Below, piece after piece: positions 56,867 to 64,000 of a stretch of DNA of 64,000 nucleotides (within the stretch, counting starts at the first letter, position 1; each line of letters opens with the position of its first letter). The stretch lies in the NCBI GenBank assembly GCA_036407035.1, contig DASXAA010000079.1, positions 1 to 64,000 of the forward strand. Reading direction: 5' to 3'. The notes under the pieces were generated by a model. That model saw nothing but the letters and a program-made list of their open reading frames with translations, did no database searches and had not been told where the DNA came from. Position numbers and translations under genes: made by a program. The DNA is from JACVRW01 sp036407035 (lineage in GTDB: Bacteria; Actinomycetota; Thermoleophilia; Solirubrobacterales; Thermoleophilaceae).

Positions 56867-58053
56867 AGGAGCTCCACCTCCACGCGCGAGCCGGCCGCCA
56901 GCTCGCCCTCGCCCGATGCGATCAGCGCCAGGGCGTCGGCGCCGACCATCGAGGTCAGCATGTGCGAGCCCTGGTCGCCGGTGGACACGGCGTGCCAGCC
57001 GTCGCCGGCGCCGCTCAGGCGCACGCGCACGGCCTCGTCGCGGTTGCGGTTGCGGGGGACGTCGTGGTCGAGCACGGCAGATCCGCGCGCCGCGTCGGGC
57101 GACGCGCCCTGCATCGCCGCGAGCGCGGGGCGGGCGAAGAGCTGGAAGGTCACCATCGCCGACACGGGGTTGCCGGGCAGCCCGAAGGCGAGCACGCGGT
57201 CGCGGACGCCGAACCACGTCGGCTTGCCCGGCTTCAGCCGCACGCCCCAGAAGCGCTCCTCCACCCCGAGCGCGCGCAGCGAGTCCTTGACGTGGTCGTG
57301 CGGGCCGACCGACACGCCTCCCGAGACGATCACCACGTCCGCGTCCGCGAGCGCCGCGTCGAGCGCGGCGCGGGTCTCCTCGGCGGAATCGCGCACACCC
57401 TCGCGGCGGACCAGCGCGCCGCCGACCCGCTCGACCTGCGCCGCCAGCGCGTAGCCGTTCGAGGAGTAGATGCCGCCCGGGCCGAGCGGCTCGCCGGGGT
57501 CCGTCAGCTCGTCGCCGGTCACGAGCAGCACGACCCGCGGCCGCCGCGCGCAGCGCACCGAGGAGCGGCCGAGCGCCGCCGCCGCGCCGACCTCGGCGGG
57601 GCCGAGGCGCGTGCCGGGCTCGCAGACGAGCACGCCGGCGGCGATGTCCTCGCCCGGCATCCGCAGGTGCTGACCGGCCGTCGTCTCCGGCACGCGCACG
57701 AGCCCGTCCTGGCCGGCGGGCTCGGTGCGCTCGACGGGCACCACCGCAGTCGCGCCCTCGGGCACCGCCGCGCCGGTGGAAATTCGTACGGCGGTGCCGG
57801 GCTCCACGCTCACGTCCGCGGGGTGCCCGGCGCGCGACTCGCCGATCACGCGCAGGGCGGCGGCCGGGCCGGCGATGAGGGCGAAGCCGTCCATCGCCGA
57901 GCTGGTGAAGGGCGGCACGTCGATGTCGCTGCGGAGGCTCTCCGCCAGCACGCGGCCCGGTGCGGAGTCGAGCGGGACGTCCTCGTCGCCGAGCGGCCGG
58001 ACGGCGTCGAGCACGCGGCGCCGGGCTTCGTCGATCGCGAGCAGGTGGGCCAT
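56863..58053 (-). CDS. moeA: Molybdopterin molybdenumtransferase
   Basis: This 396-residue MoeA inserts molybdenum into molybdopterin. Marks: PPFTSSAMDGFALIA, STGAAVPEGATAVVPVE, LLVTGDELTDPGEPLGPGGI (Mo/ADP region) and VSGGVSVGPHDHVKDSL. The rest of the Moco pathway is not in this window. ATG 58053 without a strong RBS. Confidence 0.95.
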   Translation of the reverse strand: MAHLLAIDEARRRVLDAVRPLGDEDVPLDSAPGRVLAESLRSDIDVPPFTSSAMDGFALIAGPAAALRVIGESRAGHPADVSVEPGTAVRISTGAAVPEGATAVVPVERTEPAGQDGLVRVPETTAGQHLRMPGEDIAAGVLVCEPGTRLGPAEVGAAAALGRSSVRCARRPRVVLLVTGDELTDPGEPLGPGGIYSSNGYALAAQVERVGGALVRREGVRDSAEETRAALDAALADADVVIVSGGVSVGPHDHVKDSLRALGVEERFWGVRLKPGKPTWFGVRDRVLAFGLPGNPVSAMVTFQLFARPALAAMQGASPDAARGSAVLDHDVPRNRNRDEAVRVRLSGAGDGWHAVSTGDQGSHMLTSMVGADALALIASGEGELAAGSRVEVELL

Positions 58054-58214
58054 GGCGGAATCTTTCCAGTGCGTGCGCGGCGGCGGGGCAGTGGACGGAT
58101 GGACCATCCCCCGAGCGCGCAGTTTCCGCAATTTGCGACAGCCGTCCGCCGTTGTCGCAAGTAGGATCGACTGGCCCCAGGGAAGCCGGTGCATCAACTG
58201 AATACAGCCGCATC

Positions 58215-59192
58215 ATGACAGCCATTCGGGGCCCCCTTGCACGCCTTGACAGGTCGCGGGAGGAGCTCGCCAAGGCGTGGCTCGTTCGCCTGATCGAACG
58301 CGCCTCCCTCGACGAGATCCGCGAGCTGCCGACCGAGCGCATCGCGCGCGAGGTGCCGGAGCTCATCAGTGACCTGGTCCACGCCGTGGCGAACGGGGCC
58401 GACCCATACGAGCTCACGGACGCCCAGGCGGAGCGCGCCGCCGCGCTCGCCGTGCTGCGCGGCAAGCGGGACATCTCGCCCGGCGAGGTCGCGCGCGACG
58501 TGGCGTCGCTCCAGCGCGTGCTCGTCCGCGCGCTGCAGCAGGAGCTCGCGGCGAGCGATCCGGAGCGGTTCGCCGAGGCCGTCGAGCGGCTGGCCGACGC
58601 CGCCGGCGCGGTGCAGGCCGCCGCGGTCGAGGAGCTGCTGCGGGTGCGCTCGCGGGAGCTCGAGTCGGAGGCGAACACCGACCCCCTGACCGGCCTCCAC
58701 AACCTGCGCTTCCTCCAGCGCCAGGTCATGCACCTGCTCGACGTGCACCGCCGCTACGGCCACCCGTTCGGGCTGCTGCTGATCGACGTGGACGGTCTCA
58801 AGCGGATCAACGACGCTCACGGCCACCAGGTCGGCGACCGGGTGCTGATGCAGGTCGCGATGGCCGTGCGCCGCTCGATCCGCACGGTGGACACGGCCGC
58901 CCGCCTCGGCGGCGACGAGTTCTGCGTGCTCGCCCCGGAGCAGGACGCGAAGGGCGCGCTCCTCCTGGCCGAGCGCCTGGCGGAGGCGGTGCAGGGCGAG
59001 GTGGCGGCGCCGGAGTCGCCGCCGATCGGGCTCTCGATCGGAGTGGCCGGATGCCCGGAGCACGGCGACCAGGCCGAGGCGCTGATCGACGTGGCCGACC
59101 GCGCGATGTACCGCGCGAAGGCGGGCGGCGAGCACGTGGCCGTGGGGGATCCGGGCGACGCCGAGGAGATCGCGGAAGAGGCGAAGCGTTAG
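58215..59192 (+). CDS. Diguanylate cyclase (GGDEF) with RsbRD-like N-terminal domain
   Basis: This 325-residue protein has an all-helical N-terminus (about 1-150) resembling RsbRD-type stressosome or globin-like domains. A GGDEF domain follows with ANTDPLTGLHNLRFLQRQ, LLIDVDGLKRIND and RLGGDEFCVLAPEQD. An RxxD I-site (RTVD) sits five residues before GGDEF, so product inhibition is likely. It would make c-di-GMP in the cytoplasm. ATG 58215. Confidence 0.93.
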   Translation: MTAIRGPLARLDRSREELAKAWLVRLIERASLDEIRELPTERIAREVPELISDLVHAVANGADPYELTDAQAERAAALAVLRGKRDISPGEVARDVASLQRVLVRALQQELAASDPERFAEAVERLADAAGAVQAAAVEELLRVRSRELESEANTDPLTGLHNLRFLQRQVMHLLDVHRRYGHPFGLLLIDVDGLKRINDAHGHQVGDRVLMQVAMAVRRSIRTVDTAARLGGDEFCVLAPEQDAKGALLLAERLAEAVQGEVAAPESPPIGLSIGVAGCPEHGDQAEALIDVADRAMYRAKAGGEHVAVGDPGDAEEIAEEAKR

Positions 59193-59329
59193 CGGCCGCG
59201 CTGGCGCACGACCTCGAGTAGGCGTAGCCGTTCGCAGACCGAGCATGGCAACGACGCAGGGAGCGACGCGTGCTCTGCCACGCGAGCGACCGAGGACGCC
59301 GCCAGGCGACGGTATGCGGGCGGGTACGG

Positions 59330-59962
59330 CTACTCGATCAGCCCGTGGCGAATCCCTATCGCCACGGCCTGCGTGCGCGTCGACGCCTCGAGCTTCGCCA
59401 GGATCCGCTTCGTGTGAGTGCGCACCGTCTCGGTCGAGAGGCCCAGTTTCTCGGCGACGGCGTCGGTCTGCATCCCGTCGGCGAGCATTTGGAGGATCTC
59501 CCGCTGGCGCGCGCTCAGCGTGCGGTCGCCCTCGTCGAGCACGATCGTCGAGGAGAGCCCGGGGTCGACGTAGAACTCGCCCGAGCGCGCCGCCTCGATC
59601 GCGCGGATCAGGTCCTCCGAGGGCGAGTCCTTCCGGACGTAGCCCTTGACGCCGGCCTTGAGCGCCTCGCTCAGCAGGCGCGCGCCGCCGTCGGACGTGA
59701 AGACCACGATCGGCGCCTTCAGCTCATTGCGCAGCCGGTCGACGACGTCGCCGACGTCGACGCCCGCCCGCCAGGGATCGACGATCACGACGTCCGGCGG
59801 ATCGCCGTTGTCCATCGCGCTCGCGGCCTCGTCGATGCTCGACGCGTCGGTCACGGCAGGTTCGCTGAACGCACCTTCGAGAACGGCTCTGACGCCCGCC
59901 CGGACGACCGGGTGGTCGTCCACGATCAGGCAGCGAGGGGAGTCCTTCGCGCCGATTGACAT
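59330..59962 (-). CDS. NarL-type response regulator
   Basis: This 210-residue regulator has a REC domain (LIVDDHPVVRAGVRAVLEG, DVVIVDPWRAG with the phosphoacceptor Asp) and a LuxR HTH (LSARQREILQMLADGM, STETVRTHTKRILAKLEAST). No histidine kinase is adjacent. ATG 59962 follows TATTGT (59977-59972, minus strand) by 9 nt. Confidence 0.93.
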   Translation of the reverse strand: MSIGAKDSPRCLIVDDHPVVRAGVRAVLEGAFSEPAVTDASSIDEAASAMDNGDPPDVVIVDPWRAGVDVGDVVDRLRNELKAPIVVFTSDGGARLLSEALKAGVKGYVRKDSPSEDLIRAIEAARSGEFYVDPGLSSTIVLDEGDRTLSARQREILQMLADGMQTDAVAEKLGLSTETVRTHTKRILAKLEASTRTQAVAIGIRHGLIE

Positions 59963-60052
59963 CGGCCGAGAACAATACTCCGAATACGGGACCGATCACC
60001 AGGCAGGAGGAATCGCGCTGGACCAAGGCGGTGACGCGGGCCGGCCCGGCCC

Positions 60053-60436
60053 CTACGGCCGCGGGATGCGGCGAAGGACCTCCTGCGCGACCCCCGCCGC
60101 GACCCGAACGCCGGTCCCGGCGACCTTTGTGGCGGTCCGGATGACGTCGCCGACGGGGTCGGAGCCGCCCGCGGAAGGAGCGGCCTCCTTGCGCCGCGGC
60201 TCGCTCCGCGGCGCCTGGCGCGCGGACGGGCGGTCGCTCCGCTCTGCCGCCCTGGCCGCCTTCTCGGCGGACGCCGCCGGGCGCTTGGCGCCGGCCGGCG
60301 CCTTCGACGCGTCGCCGCCGGCCGCGGGCTTCGGCTTCGCAGGCGCCTTCGCCGCGTCGCCGCCGGCCCGCTTCTCGCTCCGCCGCCCGGGCCTCGAGCG
60401 GGGCAGATTTCCCAGTACTCCGCCGTCGTCTTCCAT
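60053..60436 (-). CDS. Low-complexity Ala/Lys/Pro-rich protein
   Basis: This 127-residue protein is rich in Ala, Lys, Arg and Pro, with KAPAKPKPAAGGDASKAPAG-like units. Its C-terminal amphipathic helix is DVIRTATKVAGTGVRVAAGV. Disordered basic tails of this kind often bind nucleic acid or surface polymers. Real but function unknown. Confidence 0.6.
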   Translation of the reverse strand: MEDDGGVLGNLPRSRPGRRSEKRAGGDAAKAPAKPKPAAGGDASKAPAGAKRPAASAEKAARAAERSDRPSARQAPRSEPRRKEAAPSAGGSDPVGDVIRTATKVAGTGVRVAAGVAQEVLRRIPRP

Positions 60437-60575
60437 CGCCTGTGGCAGTCTATTCGCGACGCCCCGCCGCGGTCGCCGCCAGGAGGTTTCCCCCTGACCC
60501 GTTCAGGGGACAATCCGACTCGATCGGGACAACCTGTTAGCCCGGCCCCGGATTGAGGTACAAATAGAAACTGGT

Positions 60576-60641
60576 TGACTGGCTAGTCAGCGGAAAAGTC
60601 CGCTCTCAGACGGTTGACTTCACTTCGTGTAGCGTTACAGT
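60576..60641 (+). promoter_or_regulatory. rpoD promoter with inverted repeats upstream
   Basis: TTGACT (60614-60619) and TACAGT (60636-60641) are separated by 16 nt, a classical housekeeping promoter. Upstream lie TGACT-GGCT-AGTCA (60576-60589) and GCGGA-AAAG-TCCGC (60590-60603), two adjacent inverted repeats. The leader to ATG 60708 is then about 60 nt. Confidence 0.55.
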
Positions 60642-60707
60642 CTCGAACGTTTGTTTGAATGGGCCCCGCGCCTGTGCGCTCGGCCCTGTCTTGCCGACAG
60701 GAAAGGG

Positions 60708-61808
60708 ATGTCAGTAGCCGAACTGCAAGAGCTTGACGAGGTCAAGCTCCTCGTCGCCAAGGGCCAGCAGACTGGTGTCTTGACCTTCGCGGAGGTCGCC
60801 ACCGCCCTGGCAGAGGTCGAGCTCGACGAGGGCGATATCGAGGAGCTTCACGGGTACTTCGAGAAGTCGGAGATCGAGCTTGTCGAAGATGACCCGACGG
60901 TCGCCGCTCCCGAGGTGGAGCGCGCCGTGGACGCACGTGGCCGGCGCCGCAAGGCGAAGGCGACGATCGATCTAAAGCCGGACATGACGACCGATTCCCT
61001 TCAGCTGTTCCTGAAGGACATCGGCAAGGTCCGCCTGCTCACGGCGCAGGAGGAGGTCGACCTCGCGAAGCGCATCGAGCGCGGCGACCTCGACGCCAAG
61101 CAGAAGATGGTCGAGTCGAACCTGCGTCTGGTCGTCTCGATCGCCAAGAACTACCGCAACCAGGGGCTGCCGTTCCTGGACCTGATCCAGGAGGGCACGC
61201 TCGGCCTGGTCCGCGCGGCCGAGAAGTTCGACTACCGCAAGGGCTTCAAGTTCTCGACCTACGCCACCTGGTGGATCCGCCAGGCGATCGCTCGCGCGCT
61301 CGCCGACAAGGCGCGCACGATCCGCATCCCGGTGCACGTGGTCGAGAAGCTGAACAAGATCGGCCGGGCCGAGCGCAAGCTCGTCACCGAGCTCGGTCGT
61401 GAGCCCACGCCCGAGGAGATCGCGGACCACACCGGGATCGAGCCGGAGGAGGTCGAGTCGATCAAGCGCTCGGCGCAGGCGCCGGTCTCACTGGAGAAGC
61501 CGTTCGGCGACGAGGAGGAGTCCGAGTTCGGGCAGTTCATCGCCGACGAGCGGGCGGAGTCGCCCTACGAGCGCGCGGCGGAGATCCTCACCAAGGAGGC
61601 CCTCCGCGAGGCGCTCGAGAACCTCTCCTACCGCGAGCGCCGCGTGCTGGAGCTGCGCTACGGCCTCGGAGGCGAGCACCCGCGCACGCTCGACGAGGTC
61701 GGCCGCACGTTCAACGTCACGCGGGAGCGGATCCGGCAGATCGAGAACCAGTCGCTGAAGAAGCTGCAGTCGCTGGCCGAGGCACAGAAGCTCAGAGACG
61801 TCGCGTGA
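60708..61808 (+). CDS. rpoD: Primary-type RNA polymerase sigma factor
   Basis: This 366-residue sigma-70 has region 1.2 DSLQLFLKDIGKVRLLTAQE, region 2 (NLRLVVSIAKNYRNQGLPFL, KFDYRKGFKFSTYATWWIRQ), region 3 (KIGRAERKLVTELGREPTPE) and region 4 (RRVLELRYGLGGEHPRTLDE, RERIRQIENQSLKKLQ). The short acidic N-terminal extension (about 100 residues) resembles an actinobacterial SigA/HrdB-type region 1.1. ATG 60708 has GAAAGGG upstream. It is followed by a secreted-protein gene in a GTGA overlap. Confidence 0.95.
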   Translation: MSVAELQELDEVKLLVAKGQQTGVLTFAEVATALAEVELDEGDIEELHGYFEKSEIELVEDDPTVAAPEVERAVDARGRRRKAKATIDLKPDMTTDSLQLFLKDIGKVRLLTAQEEVDLAKRIERGDLDAKQKMVESNLRLVVSIAKNYRNQGLPFLDLIQEGTLGLVRAAEKFDYRKGFKFSTYATWWIRQAIARALADKARTIRIPVHVVEKLNKIGRAERKLVTELGREPTPEEIADHTGIEPEEVESIKRSAQAPVSLEKPFGDEEESEFGQFIADERAESPYERAAEILTKEALREALENLSYRERRVLELRYGLGGEHPRTLDEVGRTFNVTRERIRQIENQSLKKLQSLAEAQKLRDVA

Positions 61809-62224
61809 GGCGGCTGCTCCTGGGCATCGGCGCCGCCCTCGCGGTGTTGGTCGCGAGCGCGGCGCCGGCGGCGGCCGACCCGCCGCCCGGCAATTGGACG
61901 CTTGTCCACGACGACGGCTGGGACCATTACGCCTGCAAGCAGAGGCTGAGAGGCGGGGACCTCGGGCTGAAGACCGCCACCCGGTACAACCGCCGGGACC
62001 CGCACGACATCGGCGTGTACGCCGCGCTCGCGCGAGGCAGCAACCGGCACCTCGTCGTGGAGCGCACGTCGAACCGCCGCGAGAAGGGCTACATACGGAT
62101 GTTCCTGCGCGGTGCGCGCAATACGGACCGCCTTTGGCTGCAGGCCGCCGCCTACGGCCCGGCGGCCCCTTGGACCGACGGCTTCCCGGTTCGCCGGATC
62201 AAGCGCTGCGCCTCGGTCGCCTGA
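61805..62224 (+). CDS. Small secreted protein of unknown function
   Basis: This 139-residue protein starts at GTG 61805, overlapping the rpoD stop (GTGA). It has a signal peptide (RRLLLGIGAALAVLVASAAP, cleavage near AAA|DPP) and a mature domain with one likely disulfide (YACKQRLRGG and KRCASVA). It is unusual to find an exported protein coupled to a sigma factor. No family is recognised. Confidence 0.8.
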   Translation: MRRLLLGIGAALAVLVASAAPAAADPPPGNWTLVHDDGWDHYACKQRLRGGDLGLKTATRYNRRDPHDIGVYAALARGSNRHLVVERTSNRREKGYIRMFLRGARNTDRLWLQAAAYGPAAPWTDGFPVRRIKRCASVA

Positions 62225-62297
62225 GGCGCCCCCGCATCCCGGTCCAATAACGCCGCGCGGGCTTCAGCGCGGGCCGCTCCGTGCCGATCCAAACCCC

Positions 62298-63428
62298 ATG
62301 ATCGACATCGACGGCGCCCTCATGCGCGTGATCGAGACGGAGGGCTCCGACCTCCATCTCAAGGTTCCCTCGCGCCCCATCATCAGACGCTACGGAAAGC
62401 TCGAGCCGATTCCGGACTCGGAGCAGCTGAAGCCCGAGCACACCGAGCAGGTCCTCTTCCACATGCTCACCGACGAGCGCAAGCTCGACGCCTTCCGCGA
62501 GGACCGCGAGGTCGACTTCTCGTACTCGATCCCGGGCGTCGCCCGCTTCCGCGTGAACGCGTTCGTACAGCGCGGGTCGGTGTCGCTCGTCTGCCGCGCG
62601 ATCCCCTTCCAGATCAAGACCGCCGCCGAGTTGCTGCTGCCGCCGGTGATCGACGAGATCGCCGACGAGGAGCGCGGGCTGATCCTGCTCACCGGCACCA
62701 CCGGGTCGGGCAAGTCCACGACCCTCGCGGCGATGATCGATCACATCAACACGCTCTACCCGAAGCACATCGTCACGATCGAGGACCCGGTCGAGTTCCT
62801 GCACCGCGACAAGCTGTCGATCATCAACCAGCGCGAGGTGGGCGAGGACACGGAGTCGTTCGCCCGGGCCCTGCGCCGCGTGCTGCGCCAGGACCCCGAC
62901 GTGATCCTGATCGGCGAGATGCGTGACGAGGAGACCGTGCGCACCGCGCTGTCCGCGGCCGAGACGGGACACCTCGTGCTCTCCACGATCCACACGGTCG
63001 ACGCCGCGGAGTCGGTCAACCGCATCATCGACTTCTTCCCGGAGGCCGAGCAGCGGCAGGCGCGCGCGATGCTGGCCGGCACGCTCAAGGCCGTCGTGTC
63101 GCAGCGGCTCGTGCCCACGCCCGACCGCAAGGGGCGCATCGCCACCTGCGAGATCCTGCGGATGACGGGCCGCGTGCGGGACATGATCCTCAACCCGGAC
63201 GAGACCGGGAGGCTGCACGAGGTCGTGTCCGAGGGCACGTACTACGGCATGCAGACGTTCGACCAGGCGCTGCTCCAGCACGTGCAGGAGGGCCGCGTCT
63301 CGATGGAGGACGCCCTGCGCGCTGCCACGCACCCGCACGACTTCAAGCTGATGGTGTCGTCCGACGGCCAGCGCTCGACCTCCGTCGAGCAGGTGTTCGC
63401 CGGCAGCGAGGCTAACGGCGCCGGCTGA
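62298..63428 (+). CDS. pilT: PilT-family retraction/twitching ATPase
   Basis: This 376-residue hexameric secretion ATPase has Walker A LTGTTGSGKSTT, IEDPVEFLH (Asp box), ILIGEMRDEETVRTAL (Walker B) and STIHTVDAAESV (His box). A standalone PilT would power type IV pilus retraction; no other pil gene is in this window. ATG 62298 has no clear leader. It overlaps the convergent truncated gene by 17 nt. Confidence 0.93.
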   Translation: MIDIDGALMRVIETEGSDLHLKVPSRPIIRRYGKLEPIPDSEQLKPEHTEQVLFHMLTDERKLDAFREDREVDFSYSIPGVARFRVNAFVQRGSVSLVCRAIPFQIKTAAELLLPPVIDEIADEERGLILLTGTTGSGKSTTLAAMIDHINTLYPKHIVTIEDPVEFLHRDKLSIINQREVGEDTESFARALRRVLRQDPDVILIGEMRDEETVRTALSAAETGHLVLSTIHTVDAAESVNRIIDFFPEAEQRQARAMLAGTLKAVVSQRLVPTPDRKGRIATCEILRMTGRVRDMILNPDETGRLHEVVSEGTYYGMQTFDQALLQHVQEGRVSMEDALRAATHPHDFKLMVSSDGQRSTSVEQVFAGSEANGAG

Positions 63429-64000
63429 CGATCAGCGGGATCCGCGCCCGCCCCTCGAACAACACCTCGTCCGAGCGGAAGACGAGCGCGCCACCACCGC
63501 GCCTGTGAAAGCGCGCCTCGATGCCCTGCGGCTGGTGGAACGAGCGCAGGCGCGCGGCCAGCTCGCGCAGCGTGCGCGGCTCGCGCGGCGTGTCGCCCAG
63601 GTCGAAGATGATGCCGAGCTCGTCGGTCAGCTCCTCGGCGAACGCGCCGGACGCGCCGTCGCCGCTGCCGGCGATCACGAGGCGGTGCCGCCCCGGCCGC
63701 AGCGAGCGCGGCACCCTCACGTGCACGAGCAGCGTGCGCGCCTCCCCGCGGCGGCGGTGGAGCGAGAGGCGGACCGGTATCCGCTCCCCCCTCGTGACGC
63801 GCCGCGGCGCCGAGGCGCGGAGGATCACGTCGTCCTTGAGCCCGGGGGTCACGCGCATCCGGACCTCGGCGCCGCTGAGCGGCACCGGCGGCAGGTCGTA
63901 GGCGTCGACGAGCCCGGCGGCCTCCGACAGCTCGAAGAGGGCCTGGTCGGGGAAGAAGTAGTGGTTGCAGAAGCCGAGCGGCCTGTCCCGGCCGCGCAGC
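63412..64000 (-). CDS. Partial gene, 3' end of an unrecognised protein
   Basis: The open frame runs off the window's right edge; its N-terminus is outside. The visible C-terminal 195 residues include LGFCNHYFFPDQALFELSEA, a beta-rich region, PRSLRPGRHRLVIAGSGDGA and RRGGGALVFRSDEVLFEG. I do not recognise the family with confidence; a C-terminal part of a SpoIVB-like (S55) peptidase is one possibility to test. The 3' end overlaps pilT by 17 nt. Confidence 0.7.
   Translation of the reverse strand, partial: LRGRDRPLGFCNHYFFPDQALFELSEAAGLVDAYDLPPVPLSGAEVRMRVTPGLKDDVILRASAPRRVTRGERIPVRLSLHRRRGEARTLLVHVRVPRSLRPGRHRLVIAGSGDGASGAFAEELTDELGIIFDLGDTPREPRTLRELAARLRSFHQPQGIEARFHRRGGGALVFRSDEVLFEGRARIPLIVSRRR

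Noticed and set aside
61159..61175. A copy of the GCAACCAGGGG motif in the sigma-factor gene
   Set aside because: It encodes the conserved RNQGLP of region 2, so the match is coincidental.

Overview
This window is chromosomal DNA from a very GC-rich bacterium, almost certainly an actinobacterium. The gene content and style (very short spacers, many apparently leaderless genes with a TANNNT box 6-11 nt before the start codon, F420-type oxidoreductase folds, ergothioneine genes, KorAB, a primary-type sigma factor beside a PilT ATPase) would fit Thermoleophilia/Solirubrobacterales. That placement is an inference: no rRNA or other marker is present. I saw no tRNA, rRNA, CRISPR array, prophage or insertion sequence.

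Layout. 0-2 kb: VOC protein, cupin, secreted protein. 2.1-4.4 kb: a cluster of small related proteins of unknown function. 4.4-7.3 kb: a PAS-GAF-SpoIIE-HATPase switch protein with its STAS partner. 7.3-10 kb: alpha/beta hydrolase and a DipZ-like CcdA/thioredoxin fusion. 10.3-13.5 kb: SDR, aldehyde dehydrogenase, a peroxiredoxin-like gene with an in-frame TGA, and a ferredoxin. 13.5-18.6 kb: small proteins, a C40-type lipoprotein, two HtrA-like proteases, a repeat-rich spacer and an HxlR regulator. 18.7-22 kb: ArfB-like factor, PfkB kinase, rhodanese, SDR, RemA-like protein. 22-28.7 kb: proton-translocating transhydrogenase operon (pntAA-pntAB-pntB plus a lactonase) divergent from korA-korB. 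28.7-33 kb: GNAT, DUF1152, cysteine-dioxygenase-like protein, mtnA and a P450. 33-36.4 kb: an osmoprotectant ABC operon. 36.4-49.9 kb: many one- and two-gene units, including two TetR regulators with clear operators. 49.9-54.6 kb: thiolase, SDR, egtB-egtD, dodecin. 54.7-64 kb: glpX, moeA, a GGDEF protein, a NarL-type regulator, an RpoD-type sigma factor, pilT and a truncated gene.

Functionally the region leans towards redox and sulfur chemistry: transhydrogenase, KorAB, ferredoxin, P450, DipZ, two sulfurtransferases, ergothioneine synthesis and the peroxiredoxin-like gene. The strongest discovery is at 12688-13260: the TGA sits exactly where the first Cys of a CPFC motif belongs, and a perfect 8-bp stem with a 4-nt AGUU loop starts 17 nt downstream. 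This has the form of a bacterial SECIS and predicts a UxxC selenoprotein of the AhpC-TSA_2/SelU-like family.

Other structure not explained by genes: a family of about 50-bp intergenic palindromes (four copies) that travels with a conserved motif built on GGCGGCAACCAGGGG (seven copies, one degenerate); a second set of GAGTGT...ACACTC palindromes; non-canonical CTG starts inside CTGA stop/start overlaps; convergent genes that share a CTAG as both stop codons; and a 17-bp divergent spacer in which two overlapping -10 boxes appear to drive two leaderless genes.
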